Source: GWA2-49-15 sp964359085 (GTDB lineage: Bacteria; Bdellovibrionota; Bacteriovoracia; Bacteriovoracales; Bacteriovoracaceae). Taken from it: 7,371 bases of DNA. Positions 1 to 5,839 of this stretch are shown here, in pieces. The stretch is taken from assembly GCA_964359085.1 (NCBI GenBank), contig CAYHRT010000203.1:1-7371 (forward strand), read 5' to 3'. Each line of letters begins with the position of its first letter. The stretch's first letter is position 1. The position numbers and the translations under genes are program-made. Below the pieces are notes generated by a model, which ran no database searches, was not told the DNA's origin, and was given only the letters and a program-made list of their open reading frames with translations.

Positions 1-117
1 GGTAGTCAATTTCGGAGCATGGGATTCCTCTATGATTTTAGCGCCTTGGCGGGCATTATTTTTGACGCTGTTCCAGTCAGCTATCACTTGCGCATAGCTG
101 ACGCATAGGTGTGGCAC
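1..117 (-). CDS. Possible small or partial ORF downstream of the relaxase gene, GTG start, runs off left edge
   Basis: A minus-strand frame opens with GTG at 117-115, one codon after the TAA stop (123-121) of the preceding gene and in the same frame, and stays open for 39 codons to the window edge. The peptide starts PHLCVSYAQVIADW and continues with a charged stretch that could be helical. A weak Shine-Dalgarno-like GGGAA lies about 7 bases before the GTG, inside the end of the upstream gene. I recognise no family. Support is limited: an open run of this length is not rare by chance, and two plus-strand frames are also open across most of this stretch (one ends at 106-108). The inverted repeat at 76-102 falls inside it, so this may be non-coding transfer-origin DNA instead. 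Continuity with the operon is the main argument for it. Confidence 0.3.
   Translation of the reverse strand, partial: MPHLCVSYAQVIADWNSVKNNARQGAKIIEESHAPKLTT
76..102. repeat. Perfect 9-bp inverted repeat with 9-base spacer; candidate oriT or protein-binding site
   Basis: Bases 76-84 (GTCAGCTAT) are the exact inverted copy of 94-102 (ATAGCTGAC), separated by nine bases. A direct repeat CGCATAG at 91-97 and 102-108, eleven bases apart start to start, overlaps the right arm. No T-run follows the stem on either strand, so it does not look like an intrinsic terminator. Its place 19 bases past the stop of a candidate relaxase gene suggests an origin of transfer or a site bound by the relaxase or its winged-helix domain. 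That role is inference. A repeat this long with a short spacer could also arise by chance in 7 kb. Confidence 0.45.
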
Positions 118-120
118 TAA

Positions 121-852
121 TTAATTCCCAAAAAGTATTTCAATATCGACCTCCTTGTTTTGAAAATGAATTTTTGTTTTTTTGATGTCAAACTTCTTGG
201 TTAAAAGGGTTTGATTGACTCCCATGATGATTTTTGAAAATGCCTTTTCACTAAAGGTCTCAGTGATGTGCTCCTTGTAGGATGTATAAACGCCGTCTCC
301 AGGGAAAAAATAAAACACGTAGTCGTAGGCGCTGGAGTCCAGATACTGCTGGATTTTGGCCAAATACTTGGCCTTAGTTTTCTGTGTTAGTTCAAGCTCG
401 AAGGCCATTCTGAATTTTTGTCCCTTGCGTTCCCCGAAGATCAACGCATCAGGACAGATGCGGTAAGTACTCTTGAAAGATGTCCGGTCAACAAGTTGAT
501 GCTCCAACTCCACTTCCTTGATCGCGGAAAAATCTGTCAAGAGCATGCAGATTTCCACAACCTTGCTATCATGCAGGAGCGTCTCATTTGAAAGTGCTGG
601 CCGTCCTTCTTTGGCCCCCACATAGGCCTCTCCGTGTTCTGTTAAAAACAAATATTTTTTAGAGGAAAAGGGGTCTTGATAGGACTTAATCAAGTTCTTG
701 CTCTCTAAACTTGTTATTATTTTTCTGAAGGTGGAATAGCTTCCTGGGTACTGAGATTCTTTAAACACCGATTTCAAATTGAGCACCCGCCATTTCTTTA
801 GTGACATGATGTAGTTCAAATGAATTCCGTTCACAAACAAACTTTTGTCCAC
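121..852 (-). CDS. Candidate MOBC-type relaxase (replication-relaxation family; winged helix plus PD-(D/E)XK-like domain)
   Basis: This 243-residue protein probably nicks the transfer origin and starts DNA export. Residues about 10-80 read as a winged helix-turn-helix (a helical start, then SYSTFRKIITSLESKNLI at 39-56 as a likely recognition region and KKYLFLTEHGE at 65-75 as the wing). Residues about 90-190 resemble a restriction-endonuclease-like fold: PDA with D135, then a strand carrying E152 and E154 (FELELTQKTK), followed by K158, K160, Y163, K166 and Y170 on a helix, then a hydrophobic strand YDYVFYFF. This order matches the replication-relaxation family and MOBC relaxases such as CloDF13 MobC and pAD1 TraX, which use this fold and not an HUH domain. 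MOBC proteins are also of similar size and paired with a coupling ATPase. No HUH motif is seen. The GTG start is favoured over the ATG at residue 16 because a strong AAGGGGGGA lies just before it. The gene lies 10 bases after the coupling protein gene. Assignment is by motif order only; a transcriptional regulator of the same family is the alternative. Confidence 0.65.
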   Translation of the reverse strand: MDKSLFVNGIHLNYIMSLKKWRVLNLKSVFKESQYPGSYSTFRKIITSLESKNLIKSYQDPFSSKKYLFLTEHGEAYVGAKEGRPALSNETLLHDSKVVEICMLLTDFSAIKEVELEHQLVDRTSFKSTYRICPDALIFGERKGQKFRMAFELELTQKTKAKYLAKIQQYLDSSAYDYVFYFFPGDGVYTSYKEHITETFSEKAFSKIIMGVNQTLLTKKFDIKKTKIHFQNKEVDIEILFGN

Positions 853-855
853 GTA

Positions 856-864
856 TCCCCCCTT
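856..864 (-). promoter_or_regulatory. Ribosome binding site that fixes the GTG start of the relaxase gene
   Basis: On the minus strand AAGGGGGGA precedes the GTG at 852-850 by three bases, measured from its last A. The site shares two bases with the TAA stop of the coupling protein gene (865-863), so termination of one gene and initiation of the next occur on the same few bases. No comparable site precedes the internal ATG codons. Confidence 0.7.
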
Positions 865-2257
865 AATTTGATAGCGCCTCCGAGTTCGTTTTGAACTCGC
901 GGTTAATGTTACTAATAAGCTCCATCTTTCGATTTCTGATATTGACCAGATTGACCCGTGTAGGCCCTTGGCGAAGGACCACGCACTGGCCAGTATTTAG
1001 GTTCTTGATGATGTCCGGGTGGACGATGAGTTCGTTTACTTCACGCACACTCCCTCGTGACTGCGTTTCGCCGTCCTCGGTTGTATAAGTGTGCTTCTTA
1101 GAGGTAATGGTTCCGATGTTCTCGGAGAAAAACGAGGCAGAGGTATCAAGCCGCTGTTTTAAGATGAAGAGATTTCCGACGTTCTCGACTATCTGCCGGG
1201 TGAGGTCAGGACTCACCCTATCGATGTCAGCGGTGGTCTGTACCGCCATGGTGAGTTCAATTCCGGCACCCCGACATTTATTTTGAAGTTCGATGAACTC
1301 TAAGGTAACAAGCGACCCAAACTCGTCAAAATAGACCGAGATGTGGTTATTAAGTCCGCCCTCAGGGTTATCAAGTTTGCCCAAGGTCTCGTAGGAATTA
1401 TACAGAAGCTCGCCCAAAAGTAGTCGTCCGATCGCAATTGCCGTTCTCCCATACCCTTGGGTGGAAAGCCCGATGTAGAGGCAAGCTTGCTGGGCCCTAA
1501 TTTCTTCAAAGGTGAGTCCTTGGTCATCACTTAAGAGATCGGCAAAGTCACTTTTTAGGATGTTCTCAAGACGTCCGATGATGCCGGTGTTCTCTTTAGT
1601 TTCAATCGTGACCAGATGGTCATAGATACGCTTTATGGTAAAAATCCCGCCTGCTTTTTTAATTTCCTCCAGCACCTTATTTAAACTGCGCTGGCAAGAC
1701 ATGGTGTAATGTTCTTCAGTCCAGTCAAAGGCAGACATGATGCGGTCTGATACTTGCGAGATCGTGCCGTTTTTGAAGGGATTAAGTTTAATAGATGATT
1801 CTTTAAGTCGCTCAGAGAATACATGACAGATTCGGCCTTGGGATTGGCACAGGGCCTTGAACTCAGTTAAGGCCTTCATGTCGCCTTTGGGATCAAAGAA
1901 GATGATGGGCCTTTTGTTTTTGAGCGAATTTTCTTGGAGGATGCTAATCAGATTCGTTTTGCCAAAGCCGGTCGCTCCTACGATGAAGCTGTGCCGTTTA
2001 AAATCAATCTCACTTAAGTAAAGCGGTCGTCTAAGCTTGGTATCAATCCCGAGTGTGTCTGGTGCATCTGTGGTTTTCTTGACGCCTAAACGTCTCTGCT
2101 CAATCTTTTCAAGTGGTGTGCTCTTACTCACATATTTTCGCCATAGATACCCCATTAACATGAAGAGAAGCTTGCCGAGCATAACCGCGCTCATGTGAAT
2201 GATTTCTACAAGTGGAGTGACGAGATCGAGACCTTGGTTTTCATTTTTACTTTTCAT
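863..2257 (-). CDS. Type IV coupling protein, VirD4/TraD-like ATPase
   Basis: A 464-residue inner-membrane ATPase that would connect the relaxase-DNA complex to the secretion channel. One hydrophobic segment lies near the N-terminus (about residues 14-38). Walker A is GATGFGKT at 94-101 (K100, T101). IIFFDPKGD at 118-126 is the conserved DPKGD block of TraD/TraG proteins. Walker B is SVYFDEFG at 307-314 (D311, E312), and AVQTTADI at 338-345 supplies the glutamine motif of this ATPase class. The stretch FDEFGSL to CRGAGIELTMAVQT is the typical TraD/TraM-recognition core. It is much shorter than F TraD (about 720 residues), with only one clear membrane segment and no long acidic C-terminal tail, so it may recognise its partner differently. 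The ATG overlaps the end of the lipoprotein gene by 11 bases, with GGGAG upstream as ribosome binding site. Function is very secure at family level; the symbol is left blank because the lineage is uncertain. Confidence 0.93.
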   Translation of the reverse strand: MKSKNENQGLDLVTPLVEIIHMSAVMLGKLLFMLMGYLWRKYVSKSTPLEKIEQRRLGVKKTTDAPDTLGIDTKLRRPLYLSEIDFKRHSFIVGATGFGKTNLISILQENSLKNKRPIIFFDPKGDMKALTEFKALCQSQGRICHVFSERLKESSIKLNPFKNGTISQVSDRIMSAFDWTEEHYTMSCQRSLNKVLEEIKKAGGIFTIKRIYDHLVTIETKENTGIIGRLENILKSDFADLLSDDQGLTFEEIRAQQACLYIGLSTQGYGRTAIAIGRLLLGELLYNSYETLGKLDNPEGGLNNHISVYFDEFGSLVTLEFIELQNKCRGAGIELTMAVQTTADIDRVSPDLTRQIVENVGNLFILKQRLDTSASFFSENIGTITSKKHTYTTEDGETQSRGSVREVNELIVHPDIIKNLNTGQCVVLRQGPTRVNLVNIRNRKMELISNINREFKTNSEALSN

Positions 2258-2759
2258 AGATGTGCTCCCATGCTTTAAAAGGACTGATTTCTATTGTTCG
2301 GTTGCCGAGTTCAATGGTGCGAGCTTCCGCTTCATATTCGATGATGAACTGCTTTTTAACTTTGCCCTCAAGCTCTTTTGGTAAGCTCGCCAGTGGGACT
2401 TCGTATTTTTTAACGGGTTTAAAACTGACTTCCGGTTTTACGTTCTGAAGTTCAGGTGAGAAGTCAAAAAGAGGAATCTCCTTGGCCTGAGGGTCATCCA
2501 TGATCATTGACGGTTGCAGTTTCTCTTTGGGATGTTCGTCAGATAGGAGATAGGCGAGTCCGGCACCCGTGGCCGCACCTAACACGCCAAAGAGATAGGC
2601 GTTTTTATTCTGGTCCTCTCTTGTAGGCGAGAATACCGAGCCACCTATGCCGCCGACGATGGCCCCGGTTACTCCTGCGGTGAGGATGGTTCGTTTGAGT
2701 GATGAACACGAATAAAAGACGGAGAGACTGAGAATTAAACAAAATGTTCTATAACGCAT
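2247..2759 (-). CDS. Glycine-zipper lipoprotein, TraV/VirB7-like in position
   Basis: A 170-residue protein with a positively charged start (MRYR), a hydrophobic run to residue 17 and a cysteine at 18 followed by SS, which reads as a lipoprotein signal; the -3 and -2 residues (F, Y) are not the usual ones, so processing is likely but not certain. Serine at +2 would favour the outer membrane. Two glycine-rich segments, about residues 28-42 (GVTGAIVGGIGG within it) and 58-71 (GVLGAATGAGLAYLL), form a glycine-zipper pair able to insert in or pack on membranes. Residues 85-170 are hydrophilic and unrecognised. In F-type systems the TraV lipoprotein (about 170 residues) follows TraB, and this gene follows the VirB10/TraB-like gene, so a role stabilising the outer-membrane core is inferred from position and lipidation. 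It occupies the place where vir operons carry virB11. Its ATG overlaps the upstream gene by 11 bases, with GGAGG at 2770-2766. Confidence 0.6.
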   Translation of the reverse strand: MRYRTFCLILSLSVFYSCSSLKRTILTAGVTGAIVGGIGGSVFSPTREDQNKNAYLFGVLGAATGAGLAYLLSDEHPKEKLQPSMIMDDPQAKEIPLFDFSPELQNVKPEVSFKPVKKYEVPLASLPKELEGKVKKQFIIEYEAEARTIELGNRTIEISPFKAWEHIYEK

Positions 2760-3528
2760 TGGCGGCCTCCATAAAATAAATGATGACTTCTGTTCCGGCA
2801 GGAACGGTGACGACTGGTTCAGCTTTTTTCATTTCATCAAGCAGAATTTCCGAGGTGGTTCCTCCAGAATTAATCATCCCCTGGAGCACTTGATTTTTTG
2901 CGCCAGAGTCGCGAACTTCTCCCATGGGAGTACTGAGCCGTGTCTGAGCGGCCGAGAGCATGCCTTGAGCAAAGTCGGATAGAACTGCCCCAGCGATTAA
3001 CTCTTCTTTGCCGTCGTCATATTCTCCGACAAGGCCTCCCGACCCATCGGTGTTGAGAATCTGGGCGGAAATGGCGACTTCCTTCTCAGGCAAAATCATC
3101 TTGTTGCAAAGTGTGAGGACGCGCTTGTTTTGCGTTGTTCCCGCACAGGAAAAGCGTGTTGGATAAGGCAGGCCTTGATTTGGCAGTGCTCGGACAAGCA
3201 CCGGCGAGGCAAGGTTACTTGAGACTACCGAGTTTAGGAGAATTCCTTTATAGGTCTTCCCCGTTAAAATTTTGCTGTCGCCTTCCCAGATGGTTGGCAT
3301 GTTGATTCTATCTTCAAGCAGCGCCTTAATTTTTCTACTGTTACTCAAAAGCTCTGAAAGCTCAGATGACTTGGCGCTTTTGACTTTCTTTGCAGACGCT
3401 TCGGTCTTCCTTTCCTTAATGTCTTTGGCCAAGGTGATCCGTGCTTCTTTGGCAGGTTTTCCAGTTGTTTCCGCCAAAATGTGCACAGAGAATCCCAGGG
3501 CGATTAAAATAATCGCTAAAGTCTTCAT
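2749..3528 (-). CDS. Short VirB10/TraB/TrbI-like T4SS core protein
   Basis: A 259-residue likely core component of the T4SS channel. Residues 1-19 form a signal peptide or membrane anchor (possible cut after ILA at 19). Residues 20-75 are lysine-rich and probably a helical linker. From about 82 on it follows the VirB10 C-terminal domain: KILTGKTYKGILLNSVVSSN (86-105) corresponds to the block that opens the family's beta-barrel; ASPVLVRAL, a Cys pair (C128, C141), the block DGSGGLVGEYDDG (161-173) with IAGAVLSDFAQGML after it, and the closing strand VTVPAGTEVIIYF (240-252) match family order. VirB10 homologues are usually 350-480 residues with a cytoplasmic start, a membrane helix and a proline-rich stretch; here no cytoplasmic domain and no proline-rich region are visible. 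GGAGGA at 3538-3533 serves the ATG, 16 bases after the preceding stop. Identification rests on pattern and gene order. Confidence 0.72.
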   Translation of the reverse strand: MKTLAIILIALGFSVHILAETTGKPAKEARITLAKDIKERKTEASAKKVKSAKSSELSELLSNSRKIKALLEDRINMPTIWEGDSKILTGKTYKGILLNSVVSSNLASPVLVRALPNQGLPYPTRFSCAGTTQNKRVLTLCNKMILPEKEVAISAQILNTDGSGGLVGEYDDGKEELIAGAVLSDFAQGMLSAAQTRLSTPMGEVRDSGAKNQVLQGMINSGGTTSEILLDEMKKAEPVVTVPAGTEVIIYFMEAANAL

Positions 3529-3544
3529 TATGTCCTCCAGTTTC

Positions 3545-4015
3545 CTAGTTTAAGATTCGGCTTCCCTCGAAGATTATTGGTACACCCTTTGAGAAATGGT
3601 CGGTTCTATCGACCTTTTGCCCGTTGACCGTGACTGGCCCATCACGTTTGTTGATATATAAAATCGAGCTGGCCCCTTCCAAGATTTGATAGTCAGGCGT
3701 TGTGATGAGTTCCTTCATGGCGTGATTGATGACGCCATCCTTGACCTCGATAAACTGATGGGGATTAATGCCATCGTATTTTAAGTCAAAATAATATTTT
3801 CTGGTTCTCGTTATGATGAGCAGATTAGACAGTCGCTCCTTTTGACTTGGTTTGATGGCCAGTGTCCGGCGATTATTGGTGACAGAAAAGAAAACATCCT
3901 CAGTTGGCCCACCGTAGAGATAGCTTGCAATTTCTGAATCAAAGGTCAGCGTGGTTAAGAGATTTATATTTAAAAAGAGTGTGGTTATCTGGTTTAACAA
4001 GATATAAAAAATCAT
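3545..4015 (-). CDS. VirB9/TraK-like T4SS outer-membrane core protein, short
   Basis: A 156-residue protein with a hydrophobic N-terminus (about residues 1-24) that could be a signal peptide, although no clear cleavage site is visible. The body reads as beta-rich. VFFSVTNNRRTLAIKPSQ (41-58) followed by SNLLIITRTRKYYFDL (63-78) matches the VirB9/TrbG/TraK signature, in which a strand with a conserved proline leads to a NLhhhT-x-R-x-Y-x-F strand. The C-terminal part (110-156), with LYINKRDGPVTVNGQKV, is less clear. Known VirB9 and TraK proteins are about 240-300 residues, so it is reduced and may lack the second, VirB7-binding domain. It sits between VirB8-like and VirB10-like genes, as in vir and tra operons. 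The start ATG overlaps the upstream TGA (ATGA, 4015-4012) and has GAGGAG about 8 bases upstream. Confidence 0.72.
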   Translation of the reverse strand: MIFYILLNQITTLFLNINLLTTLTFDSEIASYLYGGPTEDVFFSVTNNRRTLAIKPSQKERLSNLLIITRTRKYYFDLKYDGINPHQFIEVKDGVINHAMKELITTPDYQILEGASSILYINKRDGPVTVNGQKVDRTDHFSKGVPIIFEGSRILN

Positions 4016-4464
4016 GGTTCTTTCTCCTCGACCTTAATTTCGTCGATTTGCTGGATTTGGTAATAAAAGGGCAGAGCATTTCCCTCGATCAGTCCGATTT
4101 TGAAAGCGTGCAAGTTTTCCTCGCTTTTCATGATGATCTTGCAGGCCCCACGCTCCAAGGATTCAACTTTCAAAAGAGTCGGTGTCGAAAAGGCCATCGA
4201 ATTTCTACCCAGGATGGCCAGAAGTGCTGGGGTAATGATGGTCTTACTTGGTTCACCGGAGACGACCGATAAAAAACCTTGTCGGCAGACATCTTCGGCC
4301 AAAAGACGCTCTTCAAAGAGGGCACCGCTTTTATAAATGACGTAACTCTTTCCCATTAGGACAAGCGTGGTAGAAAGTCCTGAAAGGATTAGTGCTCCAC
4401 ACAGCAACACCTTGAGAATTCGGTTTTCGCACACAAAGGCCGCTTCAAAATCACTAAACTTCAT
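4012..4464 (-). CDS. VirB8/TraE-like inner-membrane T4SS protein, short
   Basis: A 150-residue bitopic protein: about 16 cytoplasmic residues (MKFSDFEAAFVCENRI), one membrane helix at about 17-38 (LKVLLCGALILSGLSTTLVL), then a periplasmic domain of about 110 residues. Topology and position between VirB6-like and VirB9-like genes fit TraE/VirB8, which bridges the inner-membrane complex and the core. Sequence motifs are weak; C60 and C108 in the periplasmic part could form a disulfide. TraE is about 190 and VirB8 about 230 residues, so the periplasmic domain is reduced. The ATG overlaps the VirB6-like gene by 11 bases, with GAGGT at 4473-4469 upstream. The call is mainly from topology and gene order. 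Confidence 0.58.
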   Translation of the reverse strand: MKFSDFEAAFVCENRILKVLLCGALILSGLSTTLVLMGKSYVIYKSGALFEERLLAEDVCRQGFLSVVSGEPSKTIITPALLAILGRNSMAFSTPTLLKVESLERGACKIIMKSEENLHAFKIGLIEGNALPFYYQIQQIDEIKVEEKEP

Positions 4465-5839
4465 GGCGACCTCGCTGCTTACTTGCGCCTATCCCTTGAG
4501 TATTGGGGCGCGACTTGGATGCGTCTGTCATTTGCATTGGAGTAGAAACAGTCACACTTGGTTTCCCGGAGGAAAGAGGATAGTGAATTTTATTTTTAGC
4601 GATGTTATTTCCATCAATGCCGTACTTCTTCTTAATGCCCTCACGATGCTCAGGAGTGATGCTATCCCAATACCTTTTATCAAACTGAAAAGATTGTTTT
4701 TCTCTGCTGAGAGACCGATTTCCAGAATTGCTCTTTGGAACTTTTTTAAACATTGGGCCTGGGCCACTGTTTTGAGTTGAGGATGCTGGCATTTTAGATA
4801 GTGCCTGAGCTTCATCCTTAGTCATCCCAACTGCGCTCAAACGTTCATCAAGTGATCTGCCAGGGCTAAATGGACTTTTGATGCCACCTTTTTTATCAAG
4901 AAGGTTCATCTTTTTCATCTGGCCCTTATCTGGAGCATTTTCCTTTTGGAGCAGTTCTTTGATTGATGGTTCCATGAGAGTGTTTGAACCAACTTGACTC
5001 ATTCCTCGTGCTGTATTTTTTATTCCTCCTGCAAGCATTGGATAGAGGGCCATGCCCTTCATCCCCGAACTCACGACCATTGACCCCATCTTGGCCCCAA
5101 AAGAATGAATTCCATCACCCTTGATCATGCCAAATGTGATCACTGGTGTGATGAGCAGAAGAAGGGTCACACCAAAAAGCCAGATCAGATTGTCGATACT
5201 AGAAACCGCAAGGGCCCCATGTTCGGCCCCTTCAGTAAAACTATTTCCAACTAGAGATAAGACGGCCACGACCACGAAAGGTAGAATCATGCACCAAATT
5301 GAGGCCTGCACGGTGCCTTTAAGTGCATCTTGCGTCCATCCGAGGAAATAGAGAACGGCAGTGATCCCAGAAAAGACATAGGTCAAGTGATAGACGGTTG
5401 AGTAAATGAGTTTAAGAAGCCAGATAAAAGCTTTCGAGATGACAAAAAGCCCAGAGGCCAGAAGATCGTTCAAGTTCGGAACGGCGAAGCGATCCAAAAA
5501 GTTCCATGATTTATTTTCAGCGGTTCGGACTTTGGGCTCGTACCATTTTTTTACAAAGAGATTTCGCGGGCTCACTTTTTGCAAAGTGAGTGATGCTGTT
5601 TCCAAAGCGGTGCCTACTGCCAACGTGTGAAACTGGTAAAAACCGGCCATGAATACCACAACGATGATGAGTTTTTTTACAGCAGTCATCATATCGAAGT
5701 CGGTAAAAAACGCGCCAATGACTGCGACAATAAAGAGTGGGGCCACAAAATATTTGGCAATGGTGTTTAACTCTATATAGAGCTTGAAGACGGATGGGTC
5801 TTCAATTAAGAGCATTTCGCGTATGAGGTTAGCTTTCAT
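4454..5839 (-). CDS. VirB6/TrbL-like polytopic membrane protein with long hydrophilic C-terminal tail
   Basis: A 461-residue protein with about six membrane segments near residues 28-46, 56-74, 126-146, 149-168, 178-198 and 217-238, then a weakly hydrophobic, glycine- and methionine-rich stretch (about 245-285). This plan, and its place between a VirB5-like and a VirB8-like gene, fits the VirB6/TrbL family of inner-membrane channel proteins. Residues about 286-461 form a hydrophilic, basic tail rich in Ser, Lys, Pro and Gly (for example PGRSLDERLSAVGM and SGPGPMFKKVPKSNSGNRS), which probably faces the cytoplasm or is partly disordered; ordinary VirB6 (about 295 residues) has no such extension, though extended VirB6 and TrbL forms are known. 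The start ATG overlaps the previous stop as ATGA (5839-5836); the upstream AAGG is weak and about 10 bases away, so translation is probably coupled. Family-level assignment is by topology and context. Confidence 0.68.
   Translation of the reverse strand: MKANLIREMLLIEDPSVFKLYIELNTIAKYFVAPLFIVAVIGAFFTDFDMMTAVKKLIIVVVFMAGFYQFHTLAVGTALETASLTLQKVSPRNLFVKKWYEPKVRTAENKSWNFLDRFAVPNLNDLLASGLFVISKAFIWLLKLIYSTVYHLTYVFSGITAVLYFLGWTQDALKGTVQASIWCMILPFVVVAVLSLVGNSFTEGAEHGALAVSSIDNLIWLFGVTLLLLITPVITFGMIKGDGIHSFGAKMGSMVVSSGMKGMALYPMLAGGIKNTARGMSQVGSNTLMEPSIKELLQKENAPDKGQMKKMNLLDKKGGIKSPFSPGRSLDERLSAVGMTKDEAQALSKMPASSTQNSGPGPMFKKVPKSNSGNRSLSREKQSFQFDKRYWDSITPEHREGIKKKYGIDGNNIAKNKIHYPLSSGKPSVTVSTPMQMTDASKSRPNTQGIGASKQRGRHEV
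5571..5590 (-). other. Perfect 8-bp RNA hairpin with GCAA tetraloop inside the VirB6-like gene
   Basis: In the operon transcript, CUCACUUU and AAAGUGAG pair perfectly around the loop GCAA, a GNRA tetraloop. It lies in the codons for about residues 83-90 of the VirB6-like protein. There is no U-tract, so it is not a terminator. A stem of this length in 7 kb is not surprising by chance; the stable loop type is the only reason to note it. Confidence 0.35.

Noticed and set aside
76..102. Operon terminator at the inverted repeat
   Set aside because: No T-run follows the stem on either strand.
1..108. A plus-strand gene ending at 106-108, convergent with the operon
   Set aside because: The frame is open for 35 codons from the edge, but the translated peptide matches no family I know and all certain genes are on the minus strand; it cannot be excluded.
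891..1286. Two plus-strand open frames (891-1088 and 1089-1286) opposite the coupling protein gene
   Set aside because: They are antisense to a gene with full ATPase motifs, have no recognisable domains and abut each other only because of codon bias on the other strand.
1300..1530. A minus-strand 76-codon frame inside the coupling protein gene
   Set aside because: It overlaps the conserved ATPase core in a different frame and is a shadow.
3904..4780. Plus-strand open frames of 78-137 codons opposite the VirB9-, VirB8- and VirB6-like genes
   Set aside because: Their translations lack domain features and coherent ribosome binding sites, and they lie opposite well-supported operon genes.
4552..4815. 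A minus-strand 87-codon frame inside the VirB6-like gene
   Set aside because: It lies wholly within the gene in another frame, opposite the low-complexity tail, with no independent support.
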